From Mesorhizobium zhangyense (lineage in GTDB: Bacteria; Pseudomonadota; Alphaproteobacteria; Rhizobiales; Rhizobiaceae): a DNA stretch of 64,000 nt. The position numbers were made by a program, and so were the translations under genes. The DNA lies in assembly GCF_011045115.1 (NCBI RefSeq), contig NZ_JAAKZG010000003.1:248001-312000 (forward strand). The letters run 5' to 3'. Positions 44,024 through 53,063 of this stretch are shown here, in pieces. The notes beneath the pieces were generated by a model that did no database searches, was not told where the DNA came from, and was given only the letters and a program-made list of their open reading frames with translations. The stretch's first letter is position 1; the number at the start of each line of letters is the position of its first letter.

Positions 44024-44338
44024 TCAGCGGCATGAGCCGGAATAAGACCCCGACCCGATAGGCGGGCACCCCGGCTTCATGACGGGCACCTGCGGTTGCT
44101 GCTGCGGCACGATCCGGCGATCCTGCTCGCGGTTGAACTGCTGCTGCAGTTGGAAGATCTCGCGCTGCTGGATGCCCTGCTGGATAGCCTGATTCTGAAT
44201 GTTGATCTGGGCCGCCCTCGCCTGCGCGGCTGCCTGTTCGGAAGCAGTCTGGGCAGATGCACCAGGAATGCCCGCGCCAAGCGCCATCGCTATCGTGAGA
44301 ACGCCGAGCGCCGATTTTATCGCAGGATACGAACGCAT
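44024..44338 (-). CDS. Secreted Gln-rich small protein, uncharacterised
   Basis: This 104-residue protein has a Sec signal (ALGVLTIAMALGAGIPGASA, cleavage near residue 29). The mature chain is Ala/Gln-rich and helical (QAAAQARAAQINIQNQAIQQ; EIFQLQQQFNREQDRRIV), probably coiled coil, with a Pro/Gly tail holding two cysteines. The ATG at 44338 has AAGG about 8 bases upstream; an ATG at 44353 is also in frame. It is convergent with parE, 15 bases apart. I recognise no named family. Confidence 0.65.
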   Translation of the reverse strand: MRSYPAIKSALGVLTIAMALGAGIPGASAQTASEQAAAQARAAQINIQNQAIQQGIQQREIFQLQQQFNREQDRRIVPQQQPQVPVMKPGCPPIGSGSYSGSCR

Positions 44339-44465
44339 GACCGTCGCCTTCATCAAGTCTGGAACCACACAGCCTAAATGTAGGGCGTTATTGCTCCGAT
44401 TCCATGATGAATCTGTCCAGCGCGCGCAAATGTGAATTGCGCCGCCATCCATCCATCTCGGCAAA

Positions 44466-46892
44466 CTACCCCCGCATCCGGCCCTGATTGGCATCGAACA
44501 GCGGTGCGGCCTGCATCCGCGCCGAATGCCGCTTGCCGAGCAGTTCGATCTCAAAACCGTCCGTCTCCTCGGCAATCTCCTTCGGCACATAGCCCATGGC
44601 GATGGAAACTTTCGCACCATGCGCATAGCCGCCGGAAGTTACCCAGCCCCTCACCTCATCCTTGAACCAGATCGGTTCGTCGCCGATAACGTCGGCATCC
44701 GTTGCGTCCATCACGAAGGTGCGCAGGCGCAGCTTGCCGCCTTCCTTGCGCTCGGCAATTGCTGCCGCCTTGCCGATGAAATCCGCATCCTTGCCGTAGG
44801 CTACGAAACGGTCGAGGCCGGCTTCCAGCGGCCCATAGATCGGCCGGTATTCGCGCGCCCAGGAGCCATAGTTCTTTTCCAGCCGCAGCGCATTCAGCGC
44901 CCTAGACCCGAACAGGCCGAGCGAAAACTCCTCACCGGCATCCATCAGCACCTGAAAAACGTGGCGCTGGTATTCCGGTTCGATCCAGATCTCGTAGCCA
45001 AGATCGCCGGTGTAGCTGACGCGCCCGACCAGGCATGGCGCCATGCCGATATCGAGCGTTCTGATATCCATGAACTTGAAAGCATCCGCCGAAACATCGG
45101 CGCGCGTCACCTTGCTCAAAAGCTCGCGCGCCTTCGGACCGGCGATGGAAAGTCCGGTGAGTTTCTGGCCGGCCGCCTCGAGGCTTATAGAGCCGTCCGC
45201 CGGAAGATGCTTTTCGAACCAACGCATATGATACTGCTCGGCGATGCCGGAGCCGGCGACGAACCATTCGCCATTGCCGAGATTGGCCAGCGAAAAGTCG
45301 CCGATCAGCTTGCCGTCTTCCTTCAGCATCGGGGCAAGCGTCATGCGGCCGGGCTTCGGCAGTTTGCAGGCGAGCAGCCGGTCGAGCCAGGCTTCAGCGC
45401 CCTGCCCCTTCAGGCGATATTTGGCGAAGCTCGAAATCTCCGACAGGCCGACGCCCTCGCGAACAGTCTTCACCTCATTCGCGACATGCTCGAAATCGCT
45501 GGAGCGCCGCCATGAGAACTCGTCCTTGACGCCTTCCGGCGCATACCACAGCGGCACTTCCAGCCCATAGGCCACGCCCCATTGCGCGCCCTTGGCCGAA
45601 AGCAGGTCGTAGATCGGCGTCGTCTTCAGCCCACGGCCGGCCGGCAGTTCCTCATTGGGAAAGCGGATGGAGAACCGCCGCGAATAGTTTTCGCGCACCT
45701 TGGCATTGGTGTAGCGCATAGAGGCCCAGTCGCCGTAGCGCGAAATATCCATCGCCCAGATATCGGCGCCCGGATCGCCATGGATCATCCAGTTCGCAAG
45801 CGCCAGCCCGACGCCACCGCCTTGGCTGAACCCGGCCATGACACCGCAGGCCGACCAGAAGCCTGGCAGTCCACGCACCGGCCCGACCAGCGGGTTGCCG
45901 TCCGGCGCGAAGGTGAAGGGGCCGTTGATGATCTGCTTGATGCCGGTGTTCTGGAAAGCCGGGAAATGGCGGAACCCAACCTCCAGCGACGGCGCAATGC
46001 GATCGATGTCCGGCTCCAGCAATTCGTGGCCAAAGTTCCACGGCGTGGAAAATTCGGACCACGGCTTGTTGGCTTTCTCATAGGTGCCCATGAGCATGCC
46101 GCCGCGCTCCTGGCGCAGGTAGAGCTCGCCGTCGAAATCGACGGCGTGGATGATCTCGGTGCCGGTCTTGTCGTTCCACGCCTTCACATCGGGCATGTCC
46201 TCGGTGATGAGGTACATGTGCTCCATGGCGAGCACCGGCAGTTCCAGCCCGACCATGCGGCCGACTTCGCGCGCCCACAACCCGCCGGCATTGACGACAT
46301 GTTCGGTGATGATCTCGCCCTTGTTGGTGATGACGCGCCACAGGCCGTCCACACGACGCACGATGTCCTCGACCTTGGTGAAGCGCTCGACCTCGGCGCC
46401 AAGCTTGCGCGCCGCCTTGGCGTAAGCATGGGTGACGCCGGAAGGATCGAGGTGCCCGTCCTCCGAATTGCGAACCGCACCGACGAATTGTTTCGGATCG
46501 AGCAGCGGCATAAGCTCCGCCGCCTCCTTCGCCGATATCTCCTCGAGATCGAGGCCGAGATAGCGTCCCTTGGCGACGACGCCGCGCAGCCAGTCCATGC
46601 GCGCCTCGGTCGCGGCCAGAAGCACGCCGCCGGTGACATGCACGCCGGTCGCCTGGCCGGAAAGCTCCTCGATCTCCTTGTAGAGGCTGATCGTGTATTT
46701 CTGCAGTTTGGCGACGTTCGGGTCGCCATTGATCGTGTGCATGCCGCCGGCCGCATGCCATGTCGAGCCGGAGGTCAGCTCGTCGCGCTCCAGAAGCACG
46801 ACATCGGTCCAGCCGTGCCGCGCCAGATGAAACAGCACGGAGCACCCAACGACGCCTCCACCTATGACCACGACCTGCGCATGCGATTTCAT
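44466..46892 (-). CDS. FAD-dependent oxidoreductase-GcvT fusion (dimethylglycine/sarcosine dehydrogenase-like)
   Basis: This 808-residue protein has an N-terminal DAO domain (VVVIGGGVVGCSVLFHLARH; STWHAAGGMHTINGDPNVAK), an FAD-oxidoreductase central domain and a C-terminal aminomethyltransferase (GcvT) domain of about 370 residues (GLSEISSFAKYRLKGQGAEA; LGLFGSRALNALRLEKNYGS). This is the layout of dimethylglycine and sarcosine dehydrogenases: an N-methyl group is oxidised by FAD and captured as methylene-tetrahydrofolate. HAAGGMH suggests covalent flavin attachment at the His, as in DMGDH. The next gene upstream on this strand is an MttB homologue, hinting at linked quaternary-amine use. Confidence 0.88.
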   Translation of the reverse strand: MKSHAQVVVIGGGVVGCSVLFHLARHGWTDVVLLERDELTSGSTWHAAGGMHTINGDPNVAKLQKYTISLYKEIEELSGQATGVHVTGGVLLAATEARMDWLRGVVAKGRYLGLDLEEISAKEAAELMPLLDPKQFVGAVRNSEDGHLDPSGVTHAYAKAARKLGAEVERFTKVEDIVRRVDGLWRVITNKGEIITEHVVNAGGLWAREVGRMVGLELPVLAMEHMYLITEDMPDVKAWNDKTGTEIIHAVDFDGELYLRQERGGMLMGTYEKANKPWSEFSTPWNFGHELLEPDIDRIAPSLEVGFRHFPAFQNTGIKQIINGPFTFAPDGNPLVGPVRGLPGFWSACGVMAGFSQGGGVGLALANWMIHGDPGADIWAMDISRYGDWASMRYTNAKVRENYSRRFSIRFPNEELPAGRGLKTTPIYDLLSAKGAQWGVAYGLEVPLWYAPEGVKDEFSWRRSSDFEHVANEVKTVREGVGLSEISSFAKYRLKGQGAEAWLDRLLACKLPKPGRMTLAPMLKEDGKLIGDFSLANLGNGEWFVAGSGIAEQYHMRWFEKHLPADGSISLEAAGQKLTGLSIAGPKARELLSKVTRADVSADAFKFMDIRTLDIGMAPCLVGRVSYTGDLGYEIWIEPEYQRHVFQVLMDAGEEFSLGLFGSRALNALRLEKNYGSWAREYRPIYGPLEAGLDRFVAYGKDADFIGKAAAIAERKEGGKLRLRTFVMDATDADVIGDEPIWFKDEVRGWVTSGGYAHGAKVSIAMGYVPKEIAEETDGFEIELLGKRHSARMQAAPLFDANQGRMRG

Positions 46893-47209
46893 GATTTTGC
46901 TCTGTTTTCAGTGAGTTAGGTTGGTTTTGGGATTCTGGATGGGAAGTGGTTGAATCGAAGCCTCAGTTCGGGACCGATTTTGACATCATGAACGTCACGG
47001 CATGAATCCCCGGGTCTGCACTCCGCTTCGCGTCGCTTGCCCGAGGATGACGAACGCGTTTGTCTCTGCGGCCAATCGCCAGCGTTGACGATTGGTGGAA
47101 ACGCTTCTCACTTCGTCATCCTCGGGCGAAGTGCGAAGTGAAACGAGCGCGCAGACCCGGGGATCCATGCCGGAACCTGCACGCCTCGGCAGCGGCTCAG
47201 AACGATCCC
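46893..47209. other. 317-base gap dominated by an inverted repeat
   Basis: Apart from the long palindrome at 47001-47169, the sequence holds no reading frame with coding character. The promoter of the flavoprotein gene, if separate from mttB, must lie between 46893 and 47000; no clear -35/-10 pair is visible. Confidence 0.5.
47001..47169. repeat. Long inverted repeat (gtcatcctcggg family)
   Basis: Arm 47001-47059 (catgaatccccgggtctgca, then an inner tccgcttcgcgtcgc, then ttgcccgaggatgacgaa) is inverted with differences at 47114-47169 (ttcgtcatcctcgggcg ... cgcagacccggggatccatg). It separates the flavoprotein and MttB-like genes. The arms resemble the repeat at 51768 in their outer sequence (gtcatccc / gggatgac). 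Confidence 0.75.
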
Positions 47210-48748
47210 TCACGGTTCCTCCACCCCGATTTCTTCTTTCCGCTTCGCCACATAAGCCTCCAGCGCCTCGCGCACGGAGACATCCATCTCCGGCTCGACA
47301 TATTCCTCCAGCGCCTTCTTCCACAGCCGGGTCGCCCGCGCCGTGGCGTCCAGCCCGCCAGCTTCCTGCCAGGCTTCATAATTCTGCCAGTTGGACAGCA
47401 TCGGCTGGTAGAAGGCGGTGGAATAGCGCTCCAGCGTGTGCGGCTCGCCGAAGAAATGGCCGCCGGTCGGGACGCGACCGAGCGCGTCGAGCGCAAGTTC
47501 GCCTTCGTTCACCTCGATGGGCGTCAGGAATTCCATCATATGCTGGATCATCTCGACATCGATGATCAGCTTCTCGAAACTCGCCGTCAGCCCGCCCTCC
47601 TGCCAGCCTGCCGCGTGATAGACGAGATTGCCGTGGCCGAGCACCGCCCCCCACAGCGCCATCATCGTCTCGTAGGTGCCTTGCGCGTCCGCCGCGTTGG
47701 AGGCCGAACCGGGCGTCGTGCGATAGGGCAGAGAATAGCGCCGCGCGAGCTGGCCGGAGGCGATGTTGGCCTTGGTGTTTTCCGGCGTGCCAAAAGCGGG
47801 CGCGCCCGAGCGCATATCGACATTCGACGTAAACGCGCCATACATGACCGGCGCGCCGGGCCGCACGAGCTGCGTCAGCACCACGCCAAACAGCGCTTCG
47901 GCGTTTTGCTGGGCAAGCGCACCGGCAAGCGTCACCGGGCTCATCGCCCCCATCAACGTGAAGGGCGTGACGGCCACAGACTGGCCGAACTCGGCCATCG
48001 TCATCAGTCCTTCCGCCATCATGTCGTCGAAACGGCGCGGCGAGTTGACCGAGATGATGGTGGTGACACCGGGATCGTCGCGCATCTGGTCGAGCGTCAG
48101 CCCGCGCGAAATCGCCATCATGGCAATGCCGTCCAGCGCCCTGCCGCGGCCGATTGCCGAGACGTGAAAGCTCTTGTCGGTCAGCGTAACGTTGGCGAAA
48201 TAGGTGTCGAGGTGGCGGGAATTGGCCGGCATCTCGACCGGCGCACAGACCTGGTTACCGATCATATGGATGCAGTTGAAATGCTGCGCCAGCCGCACGA
48301 GATCGCAATAGTCGGCATAGTTGCCGGCGCGGCGTCCGCGCTCCATGTCGTGGACATTGGGCGGGCCGGCGACGAGCGTGAAGTTTATGTCGTTGCCGCC
48401 GAGATTGATTTTACGCGCTAGATTGCGCGGCGTCAGCGTGTAGCTGGATTGCGTCGTCTTCAGCGCATCCGCCACCATCCCACGGTCAAGCCAGACGGTC
48501 TGAGTCGCGTGATCAACCTTGGCGCCGGCCTTTTCAAACAGCGACAGCGCTCGCGGGCTCATCACCTCAATGCCGAAATTTTCGAGGATGTGCATGGAGG
48601 CTTCGTGGATGGCTTCGATCTGGTCGGCAGACAGAAGTGCCATCGGCGGATAGGGGTTTTGCACGCGGCGAAGCGGCAGTTGCGGTATGGCCGCGGTTCC
48701 CCTGCCCTGAGATCGTTCGCTGCTGCGTCGGCGTCTTTCCGTGCTCAT
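47210..48748 (-). CDS. MttB-superfamily methyltransferase, non-pyrrolysine type
   Basis: This 512-residue protein belongs to the trimethylamine methyltransferase family (MttB/MtgB): YPPMALLSADQIEAIHEASM, HILENFGIEVMSP, GPPNVHDMERGRRAGNYADY and GVVLTQLVRPGAPVMYGAFT. No internal amber codon is present, so it is a non-Pyl member like glycine betaine methyltransferase MtgB. Such enzymes transfer a methyl group from a quaternary amine to a corrinoid protein. No corrinoid protein gene is visible nearby. The ATG at 48748 lacks a good ribosome site; 48757 is also in frame. Confidence 0.87.
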   Translation of the reverse strand: MSTERRRRSSERSQGRGTAAIPQLPLRRVQNPYPPMALLSADQIEAIHEASMHILENFGIEVMSPRALSLFEKAGAKVDHATQTVWLDRGMVADALKTTQSSYTLTPRNLARKINLGGNDINFTLVAGPPNVHDMERGRRAGNYADYCDLVRLAQHFNCIHMIGNQVCAPVEMPANSRHLDTYFANVTLTDKSFHVSAIGRGRALDGIAMMAISRGLTLDQMRDDPGVTTIISVNSPRRFDDMMAEGLMTMAEFGQSVAVTPFTLMGAMSPVTLAGALAQQNAEALFGVVLTQLVRPGAPVMYGAFTSNVDMRSGAPAFGTPENTKANIASGQLARRYSLPYRTTPGSASNAADAQGTYETMMALWGAVLGHGNLVYHAAGWQEGGLTASFEKLIIDVEMIQHMMEFLTPIEVNEGELALDALGRVPTGGHFFGEPHTLERYSTAFYQPMLSNWQNYEAWQEAGGLDATARATRLWKKALEEYVEPEMDVSVREALEAYVAKRKEEIGVEEP

Positions 48749-48847
48749 GACAAGCATTGATAGGCCGCAAATCCGTCCGCTCTGTCAGAAAAGCGTCACC
48801 GGCGGACGGGTTTTTAACCCGAGCGTCACTTTGGACTTTCTCCTAAG

Positions 48848-48877
48848 AAAATAGCGGCACCCAGTGCCGCTATTTTT
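48848..48877. terminator. Bidirectional intrinsic terminator of the peptide-type ABC operon
   Basis: AAAATAGCGGCAC-CCA-GTGCCGCTATTTT is a perfect stem with U-runs on both strands, 26 bases past the ABC ATPase stop on the minus strand. It isolates the transporter operon from the mttB gene. Confidence 0.93.
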
Positions 48878-48902
48878 AAACACCACCACGTGAGGTTTGC
48901 GG

Positions 48903-51716
48903 CTATCTCGGCTTCTTGCCGAACACCTTGATGTATTCGGCCTCACCGCCCTGCGCGAGTGCCTTGGCCTGCCTGACCCAATCCTCGCGCTCGATGCGCC
49001 CGTGGAAGCTCAGATGGTCGTCGACCCATTCGCGTTCCGCCTTTTTCCAGGCGGCAACCTGCGCAAATGTATAAACGCCGAGTTCATGCAGGATGCCCTC
49101 GATCTTCGGTCCGACACCCGAAATCATCTTGAGGTCGTCGGGCGCGGCCGGGCGAGCGATGCCTTGCGGCCTGCCTTTTTCAGCTGGCGCGGAAGGCTTG
49201 GCCGTCTTCGTCAGCGTGGGCGCGACGGGCTTGGCGCGCGCCGGTGTCTTGGCAGGTTTTGCACCGATGGCGGCACGTGCGGCGGCTGGAGACGACGCGG
49301 TCTTCACCGCGCGAGGCTTCTGCCCGATCTTGCCCTCGGCGCTCGCAGCCTCCTTCGCGGTAGCAGCCGTTGCAGGCTTGACCTCGCCGCTGACAGCCTG
49401 ACGTCCCTCACCTGTTTCGGTCAGGGACTTTTCGGGAGCCGATTCACCGGGCCGCGCGGACACCGCTTTTGAGGACGCCACTTTGGGCTGCGCCTTTAAC
49501 TTCACCGCTTCGGCAGGCGTTTTCGGCGCTTCCAGATTGGCAAGGCCCACCGTTGGTGCAGCATGCGTCGCCAGGCGCGGCGCATCCGAAGCCGGAGGAG
49601 CCACTGCCGGATCCGGCTTTTTCTGGTCCTTGGCGAAACTGATCACCGGCTCCATGCCGGCCAGCACGTCATCCGGCAACCAGCACAGGCTCTTGTGTCC
49701 GTCGCCAAGATCCTTGAGCGGGGGCACTCGTGTTTCGCACAGATTATCGGGCACAAGGCTCTTGTAGCGGCAGCGCGTCTGGAACGGGCAGCCGGACGGC
49801 GGGTTCATCGCCGAGGGGATATCGCCCTCCAGCACGATATGCTTCTTGATGACGCTGGTATCCGCGATCGGGATCGCGGAAAGCAGCGCCTCCGTATAGG
49901 GGTGATAGGGCGGCGAGAATATCTGGTCGGTCGTGCCCTGCTCTACGATGTGGCCGAGATACATGACCACGACGCGATCGGCGATATAGCGCACCACCGA
50001 AAGATCGTGGCTGATGAACAGCATGGTCGTCTTCGACTCGCGCTGGATATCCATCAGCAGCTCGGTCACCGCCGCCTGCACCGACACGTCCAGCGCCGAA
50101 ACCGGCTCATCCGCCACCACCACGCGGGCACGGCCGGCGAAGGCGCGGGCGACACCGATGCGCTGTTTCTGGCCGCCCGACAGCTGGCGCGGCATGCGTT
50201 CGGCGAAAGCCCGCGGCAGCTTCACCAGATCGAGCAGTTCCAGCATCTTCTTGCGGCGCTCACCGGCATTGTTGCCGATCTTGAATTTCTCCAGCGTCCG
50301 GATGATCTGCGAACCGACCGAATGGCTTGGATTGAGCGTGTCGAACGGATTCTGGAACACCATCTGGATCGAGGAGACGGTCTCGACATCACGGTTTTCG
50401 ATAGCGACGGACTGGATATCGCGATTGCCCAGCGAAATCGTTCCGGAGCTCGCCGTCTCCAGCCCGAGCAGCACCTTGGCGAGCGTCGACTTCCCGCAGC
50501 CGGATTCACCGACAATGGCCACCGTCTCGGATTCGCGCGCTTCGAAGCTGATGCTTTCATTGGCCTTGACGACGCGGCCCTCACTGCCGCCGAACACTTC
50601 GTTGGCCGAAACCTTGTAGTATTTCTTGAGGTTGTCGATCTTCAGCACCGGCGCGCCGGGGGTGATCGGCGGCTTGCTCGTCTTGGCTCCCTCGGGCAGC
50701 GCCGTCCAGTCGATCTCGTCAAAACGGACGCAGCGGCTGTGGTGGTTGTCGTGCCCCTCGACCGGGATCATCGGGATTTCGGCGGCGTTGCAGACACCTT
50801 CAACGAAATGCTGGCAGCGCGGTCCGAAATTGCAGCCCGTGGGCCTTTCGTGCGGCAGCGGCAACTGGCCGGGAATGGCGATCAGCGGCCGCGAATTCTT
50901 GTCGGCGCCCGGCAGCGGGATGGAGCGGAACAGCCCCTGCGTATAGGGATGGCGCATGCGGTCGAAGACGTCTTCGACCTTGCCGGTCTCCACCGCCTCG
51001 CCCGAATACATGACGGTGATGCGGTCGCAGGTTTCCAGGATCAGGCCGAGATTGTGCGACACGAAGATCATCGACGTGCCGAATTCCTTGCCGAGCCCCT
51101 TCACCAGTTCGACGATGCCGGCCTCGACCGTCACGTCGAGCGCGGTCGTCGGCTCGTCGAGCAACAACAGCGCCGGCTTCGACAAAAGCGCCATGGCAAT
51201 GACGATGCGCTGCTGCTGGCCGCCCGAAAGCTGGTGCGGATAGGATTTCATCATCCGCTCGGGGTCCGGCAGCCGCACCGACTTCAGCATGGCTAGCGAG
51301 CGGCTGTAGGCCTCCTCCTTCGACACCTTGTCGTGGATGAGCGGCACTTCCATCAATTGCTGGCCGACCTTCATCGCCGGATTGAGGCTGGCCATCGGCT
51401 CCTGGTAGATCATGGCGATCTTGTTGCCGCGAATGGCGCGCAGTTCCTCGTCGGACATGTCGCCCATGTCCTTGCCCTGGAACTTGATGCGGCCGCCGAC
51501 GATCTTTCCGACATTGGAGAGGTCACGCATGATGCCGAGCGACACGGTCGACTTGCCGCAGCCGGACTCGCCGACGATTCCCATCGCCTCACCCGGCATG
51601 ACGGTGCAGGAAAAATCCATCACCGCTGGAATTTCCCCTCGCCGGGTGAAGAAGGAGATGGAGAGGTTCTCGATTTCGAGGATCGGCTTGGCGGGATTTC
51701 GAACTGCCTCATTCAT
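48903..51716 (-). CDS. Peptide-type ABC double ATPase with C-terminal NuoE-like helix-hairpin-helix domain
   Basis: This 937-residue protein fuses DppD-like (residues 1-330; Walker A GESGCGKST near 53, LSGGQQQRIVIAMAL) and DppF-like (about 345-685; second GESGCGKST, LSGGQKQRIGVARAF) ATPases, each with the C-terminal Cys-containing oligopeptide-transporter motif (GCNFGPRCQHFVEGVC; GCPFQTRCRYKS). Beyond residue 690 runs a linker of about 170 residues rich in Ala, Pro, Lys and Thr. A compact C-terminal domain (about 75 residues) follows: MISGVGPKIEGILHELGVYT, then AAWKKAEREWVDDHL and EYIKVFGKKPR. That domain matches my memory of the C-terminus of rhizobial NuoE. The gene heads away from the permease genes after an intervening palindrome. 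The role of the tail is unknown. Confidence 0.88.
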   Translation of the reverse strand: MNEAVRNPAKPILEIENLSISFFTRRGEIPAVMDFSCTVMPGEAMGIVGESGCGKSTVSLGIMRDLSNVGKIVGGRIKFQGKDMGDMSDEELRAIRGNKIAMIYQEPMASLNPAMKVGQQLMEVPLIHDKVSKEEAYSRSLAMLKSVRLPDPERMMKSYPHQLSGGQQQRIVIAMALLSKPALLLLDEPTTALDVTVEAGIVELVKGLGKEFGTSMIFVSHNLGLILETCDRITVMYSGEAVETGKVEDVFDRMRHPYTQGLFRSIPLPGADKNSRPLIAIPGQLPLPHERPTGCNFGPRCQHFVEGVCNAAEIPMIPVEGHDNHHSRCVRFDEIDWTALPEGAKTSKPPITPGAPVLKIDNLKKYYKVSANEVFGGSEGRVVKANESISFEARESETVAIVGESGCGKSTLAKVLLGLETASSGTISLGNRDIQSVAIENRDVETVSSIQMVFQNPFDTLNPSHSVGSQIIRTLEKFKIGNNAGERRKKMLELLDLVKLPRAFAERMPRQLSGGQKQRIGVARAFAGRARVVVADEPVSALDVSVQAAVTELLMDIQRESKTTMLFISHDLSVVRYIADRVVVMYLGHIVEQGTTDQIFSPPYHPYTEALLSAIPIADTSVIKKHIVLEGDIPSAMNPPSGCPFQTRCRYKSLVPDNLCETRVPPLKDLGDGHKSLCWLPDDVLAGMEPVISFAKDQKKPDPAVAPPASDAPRLATHAAPTVGLANLEAPKTPAEAVKLKAQPKVASSKAVSARPGESAPEKSLTETGEGRQAVSGEVKPATAATAKEAASAEGKIGQKPRAVKTASSPAAARAAIGAKPAKTPARAKPVAPTLTKTAKPSAPAEKGRPQGIARPAAPDDLKMISGVGPKIEGILHELGVYTFAQVAAWKKAEREWVDDHLSFHGRIEREDWVRQAKALAQGGEAEYIKVFGKKPR

Positions 51717-51767
51717 GGTCGTTCCAATCCTTGATCAGTCTTTGTTGGCGGGCGACATGCACTATGC

Positions 51768-51889
51768 GTCATCCCGGAATGCCGCAGGGCGAAGCCCAAG
51801 GCGTATCCGGGACCCATTCCGTTACTTCGACATTCCGGAATGGGTCCCGGGTCTTCCCTTCGCTACGCTCCGGTTGCCCGGGATGACGA
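51768..51889. repeat. Long inverted repeat inside the ABC transporter operon (gtcatcccgg family)
   Basis: Arm 51768-51820 (gtcatcccggaatgccgcag ... atccgggacccattcc) is inverted with changes at 51832-51889 (ggaatgggtcccgggtct ... cgggatgac). The outer ends gtcatcccgg and ccgggatgac are exact complements. It lies between the ATPase and DppC-like genes, so it may modulate ATPase expression. Confidence 0.85.
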
Positions 51890-51901
51890 AAGCAATGCAT
51901 G

Positions 51902-53062
51902 TCAGTCTTTCATCGATTGTTCGCGCAGCGCGTCGGCCAGAAGATTGAGGCCGAGCACGAAGGTCATCAGCGCGATTGTCGGCGGGAGTGCCGGGTGGAT
52001 GAAGGAGCGCAGCAGCCGGCTGGCATCCTTGATAGCCGTGCCCCAATCCGGGCTTTCGGGTGCAAGGCCAAGGCCGAAATAGCCGAGCGTGCCGAGCAGG
52101 ATGGTGGTGTAGCCGATGCGCAGGCACGCATCGACGATCAGCGGTCCACGCGCATTGGGCAGGATTTCCCAAAGCATGATGTACCAGGGACTTTCGCCGC
52201 GCGTTTGCGCCGCCGCCACATAGTCGCGCGTCTTGATATCCATCACCAGGCCGCGGACGATGCGGAACACGCCCGGACTGGATGCGAACACCACCGCCAC
52301 GAAGATGTTGAGCTCGTTCGGGTCCATCTTGACGATGCCGAACGGGTCGGCGTTGAAGACAAGCCCGATATAAACCCAGCCGCCAAACAGGAGGGTGAGG
52401 CCGAGGAGCAGATAGAGACGCTCCGGCCGGTTCTTGAAGCGCGTATAGAACAGCGTGCAGAAGAAGATGATCGGGAACAGGAAGAACAACCCCGCCATCG
52501 CAAACGGGATGGGCGTGTCCATGATGCCCGGCGTCACCAGCAGGTAGAACAGCAGGATAACAGGGAAGGCCAGCACCAGATTGGCGAGGAAGGACAGGAA
52601 CGAGTCGATCTTTCCCCCGTAATAGCCCGCCGGCAGGCCGAGCGTGATGCCGACCATCAGGGCGAAGCCGGTCGCCAATGGCGCGATCGCCAGCACGATT
52701 CGGCTGCCATAGATCATGCGGCTGAAGACGTCGCGGGCGAGCTTGTCGCCGCCGAACAGATAGGCAAGGCCCGAATTGGCGTCGATGGCGCCAGGCAGCG
52801 CATCCTTCATGACCGGTATCTGCCCGAGCGGATCGAACGGCGCGACCCTGTTGGCGAAGATCGCCGTGAACAGCCAGAAGAAGCAGATGACCACGCCGGC
52901 GATGCCGACGCCGCTGTCGAAAAGCTGGCCATAGAGGCCGAGCTTCTTCTTGAACCAGAAGCTGGCGCCCAGCACGATCGCCATCGCCACCCAGACGGGC
53001 CAGAAGCGCGCAAGCACCGCAAGCACGATCTGGGTTGCGGACAGGAATTCCATCGTACCCAT
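51902..53062 (-). CDS. Peptide-type ABC permease, DppC/OppC-like
   Basis: This 386-residue inner-membrane protein has about eight hydrophobic segments. The N-terminal OppC region includes FANRVAPFDPLGQIPV, then HLFGGDKLARDVFSR-type sequence (here YLFGGDKLARDVFSR), and the EAA loop lies near WEILPNARGPLIVDACLRIG. It is longer than DppC (about 300) because of an extra two-helix insertion around residues 180-230 (FLFPIIFFCTLFYTRFKNRP). It begins one base after the DppB stop, so the two permeases are co-translated. Confidence 0.9.
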   Translation of the reverse strand: MGTMEFLSATQIVLAVLARFWPVWVAMAIVLGASFWFKKKLGLYGQLFDSGVGIAGVVICFFWLFTAIFANRVAPFDPLGQIPVMKDALPGAIDANSGLAYLFGGDKLARDVFSRMIYGSRIVLAIAPLATGFALMVGITLGLPAGYYGGKIDSFLSFLANLVLAFPVILLFYLLVTPGIMDTPIPFAMAGLFFLFPIIFFCTLFYTRFKNRPERLYLLLGLTLLFGGWVYIGLVFNADPFGIVKMDPNELNIFVAVVFASSPGVFRIVRGLVMDIKTRDYVAAAQTRGESPWYIMLWEILPNARGPLIVDACLRIGYTTILLGTLGYFGLGLAPESPDWGTAIKDASRLLRSFIHPALPPTIALMTFVLGLNLLADALREQSMKD

Positions 53063-53063
53063 C

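Noticed and set aside
47210-48748. Pyrrolysine-containing MttB
   Set aside because: The frame has no internal amber codon and no pyl genes are present.
49563-51296. Long plus-strand open frame opposite the double ABC ATPase
   Set aside because: Mirror of the Walker and signature regions; no ribosome site, no family resemblance.
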